This document shows, piece by piece, positions 1 through 7,826 of a DNA stretch of 64,000 nt. The stretch lies in assembly GCF_963677725.1 (NCBI RefSeq), contig NZ_OY782507.1, positions 1,860,001 through 1,924,000 of the forward strand, written 5' to 3'. Both the position numbers and the translations under genes were made by a program. The notes beneath the pieces were generated by a model, which saw only the letters and a list, made by a program, of their open reading frames with translations, had not been told where the DNA came from and ran no database searches. Positions within the stretch are counted from its first letter, which is position 1; every line of letters begins with the position of its first letter. The DNA is from an uncultured Cohaesibacter sp. (GTDB lineage: Bacteria; Pseudomonadota; Alphaproteobacteria; Rhizobiales; Cohaesibacteraceae).

Positions 1-94
1 CATAGGCCATGCCTTGAGAGACCATGACCAAAAGCGAAGTGGCGAGGACCGCAGCCAAGCTCAGTGCGGTTCGCCGAGATATGAGACAGGGCAT
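1..94 (-). CDS. N-terminus of an exported protein (cut by window edge)
   Basis: An open frame starts at an ATG at 94 on the minus strand and runs off the window. GGGAGG stands 6 nt upstream (an in-frame ATG at 97 is the alternative). The 31 visible residues start MPCLISRRTALSLAAVLATS and look like a signal peptide: a short basic stretch with a twin arginine, then a hydrophobic core ending near an SQGMA-type cleavage site. It lies downstream of the GH5 gene on the same strand, so it is probably the next gene of the polysaccharide cluster. The gap 95–242 holds only its ribosome binding site. The function of the mature protein cannot be seen. Confidence 0.6.
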   Translation of the reverse strand, partial: MPCLISRRTALSLAAVLATSLLVMVSQGMAY

Positions 95-242
95 CATCAG
101 CCTCCCTATTTTCTGCTGTCATACAAGCCAAACGCCTTGATGCCATCGATCTTAGCATCCCCTTTGGCATGCAGGGTGGACAAGGCGCCGCTACAATTGA
201 GCGCAGGGAAAGTTGCAAAAGCTATCTTTTGTCTTGGCATCG

Positions 243-1424
243 TCAGCGTCTGGGAGCGGTGAGTGCATCCAGCACCAAGGCATCCGGCAAGGTGGTGTTC
301 GGATTGACCATGGCAAAGCCGTCGGAGAAATCCCAGTGCGCCCAGCCAAGGCAATGTCCTTCTGCTGCCGCACGCACCGCACGCAACCAGTCTGTGCGGG
401 CAAAGCGGTCGACATCGAAATCAAGGACGCCGAATTCATTGATGATGACCGGCTTTTGATGTTGGTCAGACCATGCAGCGACGGCGGCCAGCTCCGTTTT
501 GATCCGCGCCGCGTTCCATGGCTCCGCATAGGCATTGCGGATTTCCTTTACGGCATCCATGTCGTTCGCTTTGGAAAAGATTTTGATCTGCTTCTGGACC
601 GCCGGATTGTCGATACTACCCGGAAAGGGCAGTTGTTTGAGGCGGGACATGAAGGATCCCTCCGCCCAGGTCATGGCCTGATGGGTGAAGAGGAAAGGGT
701 CGTAAAAATGGATGGCATAAATGACATGCTCGCCTTTGAGCGGGGTGGCTGTCTCCAAGGGTTCGTGACGCTGAAAGACAGCGGGACCGACCACCAGACG
801 CCGCCCCTTGTCCGCTTCATTTAACCAGGAGACCAGCTTTTGCGCCTGCGGCCACCAGACATCTTGCGGAGGTGTCGGTTCGTTCAGAAGCTCGAAATAG
901 ACCTTGTTGCGGGGCCAGTTGCGCCCCTTGTCGACAACATGCTGCCAGATCTCCTGCAATTGATCATAAGCGCGATCCGGATGCCTGTTATGAAGTTTCT
1001 GAAAGTTGCCTCCGGGATGCATGTCAACGGTGACCGCAAAGCCAAGGCCAACCAGACGGGTGACGGTCTCGTCGAGCTGATCTAGATAGTTTCTGGCCGT
1101 TTCGGCATCATGATAGGGCGCGATCAGATACTCACCGTCGAACGGCAGCCGGATATGCTGAAGGCCCTGTTGTTTCAAGGCAATGAGCAAGGCGTCATCG
1201 GGCTTTAGGCCATTATAGAACGGATCCCAGTTGGGCAGATTGAAACCACGTGCCAGCAAGGCCAGATCATTGCCCCGTTTTAGCGGGTGATCTGCCGGGC
1301 AATGAGCATATGGGTCGGAAAGTGCGTCCCTCTCATCAGCCCAAAGCGACCTGGAGGATGTGGCAACAAGGACGCTTGCTATTAGCAACCCGGATGCCAA
1401 TCCATTTTTCAGACATGTGCGCAT
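243..1424 (-). CDS. secreted glycoside hydrolase family 5 (cellulase-like)
   Basis: A 393-aa protein with an N-terminal signal peptide (about residues 1–29) followed by one GH5 TIM-barrel domain. The hallmarks of clan A are present: the acid/base glutamate in YFELLNEP (around residue 180), HFYDP after strand 6, and the nucleophile glutamate in INEFGV (around residue 330). GH5 enzymes cleave beta-1,4-linked glucans, mannans and related polymers. The gene is 7 bp downstream of the WecG-type transferase inside a polysaccharide export cluster. A role in trimming or releasing the exported polymer is therefore likelier than nutrition. The substrate cannot be read from sequence. Confidence 0.85.
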   Translation of the reverse strand: MRTCLKNGLASGLLIASVLVATSSRSLWADERDALSDPYAHCPADHPLKRGNDLALLARGFNLPNWDPFYNGLKPDDALLIALKQQGLQHIRLPFDGEYLIAPYHDAETARNYLDQLDETVTRLVGLGFAVTVDMHPGGNFQKLHNRHPDRAYDQLQEIWQHVVDKGRNWPRNKVYFELLNEPTPPQDVWWPQAQKLVSWLNEADKGRRLVVGPAVFQRHEPLETATPLKGEHVIYAIHFYDPFLFTHQAMTWAEGSFMSRLKQLPFPGSIDNPAVQKQIKIFSKANDMDAVKEIRNAYAEPWNAARIKTELAAVAAWSDQHQKPVIINEFGVLDFDVDRFARTDWLRAVRAAAEGHCLGWAHWDFSDGFAMVNPNTTLPDALVLDALTAPRR

Positions 1425-1431
1425 GGGAACC

Positions 1432-2190
1432 TCAGCGGGTTTTCGTCAACAAAAGCCAAGCCGCATGGGGGTTGGTGGAGACATAGCGCCAAAAGAGCCG
1501 CTTTGGCTCCTGACCAATGCGATAGGCCCATTCCAGACCCCAATCCTGCATCCACTGCGGTGCGCGCTTATTTTTGCCGGACAGGAAGTTGAACAGACCG
1601 CCAGAGGTCTTGATGACGCCAACACCGGTGAGGCGGGCCTTGTTGCGGGAGACAAAATCCTGTTCGCGCGGCACGCCCATGCCGATCCAGAGGATATCCG
1701 GCTTGGCCGCATTGACTTGCTCAATCACCGCGTCCTCTTCGTCGGGCTTGACATAGCCATTGCGATAGCCAGCAAAAATCAGCTTGGGATAGCGTGCCTT
1801 CATATTGGCGACGGCGCGTTCGATCTCGTCTTGCGACGCGCCCAGAAAATAGAAGCTCACCGCTTCAGCCTCGGCCATGCGAGCGGTGTTATGGATCAGA
1901 TCGGTGGTCGCAACACGCTCGGGCAGCCTGGATTTGGCGAGCAATTTGGATGCGTGGACGAGCGGTTCACCATCCGCATGGATGATGTCGGCGTCCTCGA
2001 ACAGAGCCTTCACATCAGGCTGCAACGCACACATTGAAAGGACCTGGCCATTGGCCGAGGTAGAATAAAGCGGAGGCAGATCTTTGCCGCGCGCTGCCAC
2101 GGCATGATCGATCATCCGCCGGGCGGCCCCTTCCAGATCTTCAATCGTGATCGGCAGGCCACCAATGATGGACTTGGACTGGTCTGTCAT
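1432..2190 (-). CDS. WecG/TagA/CpsF-family glycosyltransferase (GT26)
   Basis: A 252-aa cytoplasmic or membrane-associated transferase of the WecG/TagA/CpsF family. These enzymes add N-acetylmannosamine(uronate)-type sugars to undecaprenyl-linked acceptors. Visible family motifs are the early ASANGQ-like stretch, IHADGEPLV (around residue 70), IGMGVPREQDF (around 170) and the C-terminal GGLFNFLSGKNKRAPQWMQ followed by EWAYRIGQEPKRLFWRY. Length is normal for the family. It sits between the chain-length protein and the GH5 enzyme. Caulobacter HfsJ, a holdfast enzyme, belongs to this family, so a surface adhesin product is one option; this is an inference from family and context only. Confidence 0.85.
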   Translation of the reverse strand: MTDQSKSIIGGLPITIEDLEGAARRMIDHAVAARGKDLPPLYSTSANGQVLSMCALQPDVKALFEDADIIHADGEPLVHASKLLAKSRLPERVATTDLIHNTARMAEAEAVSFYFLGASQDEIERAVANMKARYPKLIFAGYRNGYVKPDEEDAVIEQVNAAKPDILWIGMGVPREQDFVSRNKARLTGVGVIKTSGGLFNFLSGKNKRAPQWMQDWGLEWAYRIGQEPKRLFWRYVSTNPHAAWLLLTKTR

Positions 2191-2200
2191 GGCTTGTTGA

Positions 2201-2236
2201 AATCCCCCAAAATTCTTTCCAAAAGTCCGGGGGATT
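2201..2236. repeat. inverted repeat between wzz-like and wecG-like genes
   Basis: AATCCCCC (2201–2208) and GGGGGATT (2229–2236) form an 8-bp perfect inverted repeat around a 20-nt loop in the 60-bp gap between the stop of the Wzz-like gene and the start of the WecG-like gene. There is no U-run, so it is more likely an mRNA-stabilising or expression-tuning stem than a strong terminator. Confidence 0.4.
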
Positions 2237-2250
2237 ATAAGTAGGAAAGC

Positions 2251-4908
2251 TTAATTTTGGGTTTGGTCCATCACCAGCCCGACAGCATTTTCCCCGGCCC
2301 AATCCTGCCAGTCCTGAAACTCGTCCGGTTGCAGATTGTCTTCATCGAGCACCAGAACCGTTGAATCGGCGATTTTGATCAAATCTTCAAGAACAGCCGG
2401 ATGGGCAACCTGATGGGTTTCGAGAATGACAAAGCCATAGCGATCCTTGCACAAGGTCAGAAGACTGTTCAGCTCATGGTGAAGATCATCGGCAATCCCC
2501 TCTTCATCGATCAGGGCAGAGCCGACAAGGAATGGTATCTGGTCAAAGCCTTCATATTCTTGCAGACGGGCCACCCGCGCAGGCTGCGCGACTGCGTTGC
2601 CTGTCTGGCGAGCAGGCATGCGGTCTTCGATCTGATCCTGCAAGCTGATGACAACCGGGTGGAACCCCTCGTCAATGGCAAATTCACGGAACAGGTCGGA
2701 GGTGGCATCCTGACAGACATCATCCTGGACCGCAGCCACCAGAAGGCAGAGTTGATCCTGTGCCAATCCATTCGCCAGAAACTGTTCCAGACGCTCTTGA
2801 TGGGTATCGAGCATGGTATCGATCAGTCGATCCCTGTGTCTGGCGTCGTGATAGGGCATCGACACCAGAACAGCAGAGGATGAGAGGTGCGTGCGGCGGT
2901 GTGGCTGGCGCTTTTCTGCACGTGCAGCGTCGCGGATCTTGGTAGCCGCGGCAATCCGCTCGGCTCTGGCCGACATTCTGGATTTTGTCTGTGCCTGCTC
3001 GATAGGCACCACTCTGTCATTCGGCTCGTCTTCGTCCTGGTCCTCATCAAGGACAACATCTGCTTCCACTTTGTGCGCATCGTCCGGATCAGCCAACCCG
3101 AATGCTTCGTGGGGCTGTTCGTGCGAAGGATCCGACTGTGGCGCTTGGTCATCCAGATCATGGTCCTGATCCTGCACCGAAGCGGTGGCTATATCATTGT
3201 CGACATCAATGGTGACAGCTGTCTCGACAGTCTCAGGCTCGAATTCTGGCTCAAGCCGGGCATTGGCGGCAACTGGCTGTGTCTCTTGCCATTCGGGCTC
3301 GCCTTCCTGATCACGGGCAGCAATCGCATTGATCAAATCCTCCGGCGGACAATCCATCACACCCGGCTTGCGCTCATCATCAAGTGGCGGGTCCTGCCGC
3401 TCATCAACGGCGACAGAATAGCTGTCCTGTGGCGGTCTTTGGCTTTCAGGCAAAGGCAAGGTCATTGCCTGCCGGACCATAGCCATCAGCAGTCCAATAA
3501 ATGCTCCCAAGACGAGCAGGACCGGAACAATCAGTTTAATGGATGGTTTGGACGATTTGATTGGAACGGGCGCGCGAGACACGATGCGCGCTTCGCTGAA
3601 CTGAAAATTGCTCTGCTCGTCGGTGACTTTATAACGTTCGAGGAATTGCTCATAAAGATTACGGTTGGCAGTGGCCTGACGCTCGAGATTGGCCAATTCA
3701 ACGCGTGCCTTGTTCTGAATGATGGCGCGCTGGCGGGCGTCGGCCAACTGGCGCTCAAGGGACTGCTTCTTGGCCTGTGCGGTTTCATAGGCCTGTTTGG
3801 TGCGTTGAACAAGACGGCGGCGCTCGCGTGCGATCTGCCCCGCAATGATGCGCTGCTGTTCAGCATTGGCCAGGACGCGCGGATGACGACTGCCAAGAGA
3901 CTGGCTCAATTCGGCTGCCTGTCGGCGCAAGCGATCCTGCTCCTGAAGAAGTTGGTCGAAATTGACGAATTGGTTGCTCTGGCCATTGTTGGCGCTTGCC
4001 GGTTCCCCATTTTTGCGGGCCTGCATGTAACGAGCGCGGGCTTCGGCCAACTCGGTTGTAACATTGGCCAGTTGCTGGACCAGCGAGGTCAGTTGCTGAT
4101 CATCAATCGTGCCTTGTGCCCCGGCATTGACGATGCCAGAGCGCGCCTGATAGGCAGCGACCGCGTTTTCAGACTTTTTCAGATTGGCCTGCAAGGATGT
4201 CAGCCGTTCCGAGAGCCAGCGGGAAGCATCGGCGCTGGTGGAGGCGCGGAAGTCCCTTTGATCCCGCACGAAGGCTTCGGCCACACCATTGGCATATTTG
4301 GCGGCATTTTCCTTGTTTTTGGATTTGTAATAGACCTCGACGATATAAGTCGCGCCCTGTCGATAGGCCGACAGATTGCTGCGGAACATGCCGATCAATG
4401 CGGTCCTGCTGGTGGCCTTGGCAAATTCGGGATCAGATTTCACATCCAGTTCATCAACCACCTTGCCCAGAAAGCCATCGCTGTTCATCACTTCGACATA
4501 GCTGGTTAATGCGGCGGCATCGCCACCGATGCCGGAAAGCACCGCTTCATTGTTGGTGACGCGTGGCTGGCGCGGGTCAACAAGAATCAGCGCCTTGGTG
4601 CCATAGGTATTGGGCACGAAGAAATAGACCGCCAGACCACCAATCAGGACAATCAGTGACATGGTCATGATTCCGCGCAGATTGCTGCGCAGGAAACGGG
4701 CAATCGACAGAGGATGGATCAGGCCGGCCCATGTGTCGCCCCCCGCCCCTGCACGGGCTGCTTGATAACGCGGAGCAGGCCTGCTGGGCGGAGTGTCCGC
4801 TTGCATGGCGGACACTGGCTTTGCGTCCTGTTCCTCATTTGCTGGTGCCTCGTTGGAGGGCTGCCAATCCAGATCCTGCTTTTTGGTCTTTTTCTTACGT
4901 CCAAACAT
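2251..4908 (-). CDS. Wzz/ExoP-type polysaccharide co-polymerase with degenerate kinase-like tail
   Basis: An inner-membrane protein of 885 aa from the ATG at 4908 (MFGRKKKTKK); an upstream extension to 4983 is possible but unlike the family. Order: cytoplasmic basic N-terminus, TM1 (about 79–98), Wzz periplasmic domain, long coiled coils (about 190–420), TM2 (about 458–483) and a very acidic linker. It ends in a roughly 200-residue domain that resembles the fold region of BY-kinases (CpsD/ExoP tail). No Walker A glycine-lysine loop and no terminal tyrosine cluster are visible. Such proteins set chain length and export of polysaccharides with Wzx/Wzy. The tail is probably a pseudokinase, still perhaps binding partners. 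Best read as the cluster's co-polymerase. Confidence 0.8.
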   Translation of the reverse strand: MFGRKKKTKKQDLDWQPSNEAPANEEQDAKPVSAMQADTPPSRPAPRYQAARAGAGGDTWAGLIHPLSIARFLRSNLRGIMTMSLIVLIGGLAVYFFVPNTYGTKALILVDPRQPRVTNNEAVLSGIGGDAAALTSYVEVMNSDGFLGKVVDELDVKSDPEFAKATSRTALIGMFRSNLSAYRQGATYIVEVYYKSKNKENAAKYANGVAEAFVRDQRDFRASTSADASRWLSERLTSLQANLKKSENAVAAYQARSGIVNAGAQGTIDDQQLTSLVQQLANVTTELAEARARYMQARKNGEPASANNGQSNQFVNFDQLLQEQDRLRRQAAELSQSLGSRHPRVLANAEQQRIIAGQIARERRRLVQRTKQAYETAQAKKQSLERQLADARQRAIIQNKARVELANLERQATANRNLYEQFLERYKVTDEQSNFQFSEARIVSRAPVPIKSSKPSIKLIVPVLLVLGAFIGLLMAMVRQAMTLPLPESQRPPQDSYSVAVDERQDPPLDDERKPGVMDCPPEDLINAIAARDQEGEPEWQETQPVAANARLEPEFEPETVETAVTIDVDNDIATASVQDQDHDLDDQAPQSDPSHEQPHEAFGLADPDDAHKVEADVVLDEDQDEDEPNDRVVPIEQAQTKSRMSARAERIAAATKIRDAARAEKRQPHRRTHLSSSAVLVSMPYHDARHRDRLIDTMLDTHQERLEQFLANGLAQDQLCLLVAAVQDDVCQDATSDLFREFAIDEGFHPVVISLQDQIEDRMPARQTGNAVAQPARVARLQEYEGFDQIPFLVGSALIDEEGIADDLHHELNSLLTLCKDRYGFVILETHQVAHPAVLEDLIKIADSTVLVLDEDNLQPDEFQDWQDWAGENAVGLVMDQTQN

Positions 4909-4987
4909 TCCACTGATCCCGTTGCCTAAAGGCATAGCACAGGGTGGGCAACAGCCCACGCTTGCCATGCAGTATCGCGGCACGATA

Positions 4988-5002
4988 TTGAGGTTTGGTT
5001 AA
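4988..5002 (-). promoter_or_regulatory. near-perfect CtrA-type box upstream of wzz-like gene
   Basis: Read on the minus strand the site is TTAACCAAACCTCAA, one base away from the CtrA consensus TTAA-N7-TTAA. It lies about 80 bp upstream of the chosen start of the Wzz-like gene and in the same orientation. CtrA boxes of this form control cell-cycle genes in alphaproteobacteria. The match is by eye only. Confidence 0.4.
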
Positions 5003-5079
5003 CCATAAGTGGAAATATCAGGTCATTCCTGCATTAATGGTGCGATGCATCCCAAACAGTCAACTTTCACAGGAGCGGG

Positions 5080-6606
5080 TCAGACAGACCCCTTCGGGCA
5101 ATAGATCCATTCGGCGATCTTGCGCAACGGTGCCCATTTGGGTCGCAGGATTGCGCCATCAATCACTTCCAGATTGCCCGCGCGGTTGAGCGTGTGGAGC
5201 TTGCGCCCCGGCCAATGGCTGTTTGGCTCAAGGGTCTTGATTACCCGCTGCTCATAATGATCGGGGGTGAGATGGGTCACCTCGACAAGTTTCAGCGCAG
5301 CTCCATAAGAGGCTGTGCAATCCTGCACCGGGCGCAACAGGCTTTTGCCACGGATTACCATATTCCCCGCCGGGCGCGCAGTTGCCTTGTCGATCAGCAC
5401 CGGATTTTGCGCGTGCGGATGCCATGGTCCGAACAGATCATCGGCATAAAAGAGCGACAGGCAATCGGAATAGCCCCCAGCGCCATCGCGGGTGACGCAG
5501 AAGATCCACCAGCGCCCCTCCCATTGGGTAATGGTCACATCGGCGGCATCAAGGCCCGACATCAGCACATGGCTTCGCTCCCAGCCCAGAGGGAAATTCT
5601 TGGCCTTGTAGAGTGCCACATCCCCGTTGGCAGAGGTTTCCGGGATCATATAGGTCTCACCCTCATGACGAATGAGATAGGGGTAGGACAGATGATAAGG
5701 CTCCTCAAGGCAGAGCTCGACGGACCCCGGTGTGTCTGTCTCATCAAAGGTGACGACCGAGAGAACCCCTTTCTGGGTTCGTTGATCGAGATCTTCGAAA
5801 AACAGATAATGCTGTCCCTCTTCCTCCCATGGCACAGGGTCGGCATAGAAATGAGTTTCCTTGTCGCGCAGTACCTGCCATGTCTCACCGGCCAGCGATT
5901 GGCGGCTCCAGACATCTGCTTCGCCAACAAAGCGCCACCCGACCCGCCAGTGGCTGGGCCTAAAGAGACGATAATAAAGTTGCTTGAGGCTGTCTTTGAG
6001 CCGGGATTTCATCGTGCTTTTCTTCAAGGCCCGTGCTTTGGGCAGACGCACCGATCGGGATATGAGCGGCTGGACCCAGCGTTGGCGGTGACCAACCCAT
6101 GCGTCAAGCAAGGTGATGACCCGGGCATAGACCTGATCCATTGATCCTGTCACGCCTGCGGCCAATTCACCGGACGGCGCAGCGGTGGCCACGATCGCAC
6201 CTGTGCTGGTGCGCAGGGCAATTTGCGGCATGCCGGAGGCCATAATCGAGGCGACCAAGGCTTTTTCGCCCGCATATCCATTGAACAGCAACGTCACTTG
6301 TTCCTTGCCATGGGGCGCATAGCTGTCTCCGACCAGATCCAGCACCAGATCAAAACTCTCATCTGGCAGAGCGCGATGATGGGCCTCTTCGAGTTTGCGC
6401 ACCCTTAATGGTGTCGCGCCATGGTCTTGATGATTGTGATACAAGCCTGCTTCGCGATCAAAGAGGTTCTCGATATAGTCCGGCAACGGAACGGCATCTG
6501 AAAGCGCAATATGAATACTGGCTCCATGATTGTCAGACAGGCGACGGGCGAGACTATCCATCCATTGGCGACATTTGGTAGGATCGATATAGAGACCGAT
6601 TTTCAT
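5080..6606 (-). CDS. GINT1-like (glucosamine inositolphosphorylceramide transferase N-domain) protein
   Basis: A 508-aa protein. The C-terminal ~300 residues (from about 215) match the bacterial GINT1 N-terminal-domain type: WRVGWRFVGEADVW, then YADPVPWEEEGQHYLFFEDL, HLSYPYLIRHEGETYMIPET and a GRxLHTLNRAGNL-like ending. This is a five-bladed propeller related to GH43/68 folds. The first ~190 residues are less clear and look like a Rossmann-type domain. It overlaps the GT4 gene upstream by 4 bp (ATGA), so the two are translationally coupled. The bacterial version has no proven reaction. In this context it is probably a sugar-transfer or sugar-binding component of polysaccharide synthesis. Confidence 0.7.
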   Translation of the reverse strand: MKIGLYIDPTKCRQWMDSLARRLSDNHGASIHIALSDAVPLPDYIENLFDREAGLYHNHQDHGATPLRVRKLEEAHHRALPDESFDLVLDLVGDSYAPHGKEQVTLLFNGYAGEKALVASIMASGMPQIALRTSTGAIVATAAPSGELAAGVTGSMDQVYARVITLLDAWVGHRQRWVQPLISRSVRLPKARALKKSTMKSRLKDSLKQLYYRLFRPSHWRVGWRFVGEADVWSRQSLAGETWQVLRDKETHFYADPVPWEEEGQHYLFFEDLDQRTQKGVLSVVTFDETDTPGSVELCLEEPYHLSYPYLIRHEGETYMIPETSANGDVALYKAKNFPLGWERSHVLMSGLDAADVTITQWEGRWWIFCVTRDGAGGYSDCLSLFYADDLFGPWHPHAQNPVLIDKATARPAGNMVIRGKSLLRPVQDCTASYGAALKLVEVTHLTPDHYEQRVIKTLEPNSHWPGRKLHTLNRAGNLEVIDGAILRPKWAPLRKIAEWIYCPKGSV

Positions 6607-7745
6607 GCGACGACCTGTTTAATCCGGGATTTCTGTTTCTTGCCTTGCTGCATGATGAGCCGATCATAGGCGTTGATCATTGCATCAAGCGAATAGAGTT
6701 TCTTCAATTCCCGGGCGGCTTTCGCCATTGCGCCGGCGCGCACATGATCAGAGAGCAATTTGCGAATTGGTTCGACATAGCTGTCCGGTTCGTCTGAATC
6801 TGCAAAGAGGGCACAAGAGCCCAGTTCGGTTTGCAGCACTTCGCGCAGGACCGGCAGATCATTGGCAACGATGGGCAACCCGGCCTGGGCGGCTTCCACG
6901 GCAGCCAAACCAAAGGTCTCCGCTTCGCTTGGAAACACAAAAAGATCAAGAGAGGCGAGGAAGTCCCCCACCGCTTCGGGATTCATCTCGCCGGTGAAAT
7001 GCACCCGGTTCGCCACCCCCAGTCCTTCTGCAATGGATTGCAGGCGCAATTCGTCTGGCCCCTGCCCGCCCAAGGCCAAATGCCAGCATTCATTGTGGGT
7101 CAGCGCCCGGATGGCAACATCAAGCCGCTTTAAAGGATTAAGACGGGCAACCGAGCCAAGCAGGATCACATCCTGCGGCAGGCCAAATTTCTGCCGCGCT
7201 TCTGGCTTGGTGAGCTTGGAACTCTTGTCGCGGAAGCCGTGAGGCACATGCACCATCCGCTTGGCATAGGGCTCCGGATAGCCCGCATAGTCAGCGGCTG
7301 TATCGACCGAATTGACGGTGATGGTATCATACATGCCGATCCGGCCCCAAAGCTTGTCGATGGCCCGGATCTTGTCATTCATGGTTTTGGGAGCAGACAC
7401 CTGATTGGCGATGACATGGCGGACGCCTGCCAGTCTTGCGGCCGGGGCACCAAACAGGTTGCCATAATGCTGAAAGGTCAGCACCACGTCGGGTTTGATG
7501 GCAGCAATCTGCCGAACCAACCGGAACAGGAATTTGGCAAAGGCGAGCGCTGTTCGCGGACGATCCTGGACACAAAAGACCGTGTTGGGCGGTTCGTTGA
7601 AGCTTGTCGACTTGCGGTAGAAAAAGAGGTGATGAATGTCGTAGCCTTTGGGGTCAAGGCCCTCACCCAACAAGCGTGAGATTTCTTGCGCCCCTGCATT
7701 CTCGGCCTGGGTCTGTATGAACAGGATCCTCGGACGCGATGACAT
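6603..7745 (-). CDS. GT4-family glycosyltransferase
   Basis: A 380-aa GT-B fold transferase. The N-terminal domain carries a glycine-rich acceptor loop (residues about 14–20, ENAGAQE). The C-terminal domain shows GSVARLNPLKR (around 195) and the nucleotide-sugar motif FPSEAETFGLAAVEAAQAG (around 290) with the GT4 E-x7-E pair. It would transfer a sugar from a nucleotide donor to a growing lipid-linked glycan on the cytoplasmic face. The start at 7745 has a GGGGGA ribosome binding site. Downstream it overlaps the GINT1-like gene by 4 bp. The sugar is unknown. Confidence 0.88.
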   Translation of the reverse strand: MSSRPRILFIQTQAENAGAQEISRLLGEGLDPKGYDIHHLFFYRKSTSFNEPPNTVFCVQDRPRTALAFAKFLFRLVRQIAAIKPDVVLTFQHYGNLFGAPAARLAGVRHVIANQVSAPKTMNDKIRAIDKLWGRIGMYDTITVNSVDTAADYAGYPEPYAKRMVHVPHGFRDKSSKLTKPEARQKFGLPQDVILLGSVARLNPLKRLDVAIRALTHNECWHLALGGQGPDELRLQSIAEGLGVANRVHFTGEMNPEAVGDFLASLDLFVFPSEAETFGLAAVEAAQAGLPIVANDLPVLREVLQTELGSCALFADSDEPDSYVEPIRKLLSDHVRAGAMAKAARELKKLYSLDAMINAYDRLIMQQGKKQKSRIKQVVA

Positions 7746-7826
7746 GACAGTTCCCCCCTTGCTTCTTTATTCAACAATGCGTCTTCAGGCAAAGGATCAC
7801 GCGAGCAATCACATGATCCTTTGTCT

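Noticed and set aside
2887-4509. 540-codon plus-strand frame opposite the Wzz-like gene
   Set aside because: Mirror of a coiled-coil coding region; Cys/Leu-rich composition, no family features.
5194-6144. 316-codon plus-strand frame opposite the GINT1-like gene
   Set aside because: Antisense shadow; the minus-strand protein has clear family motifs.
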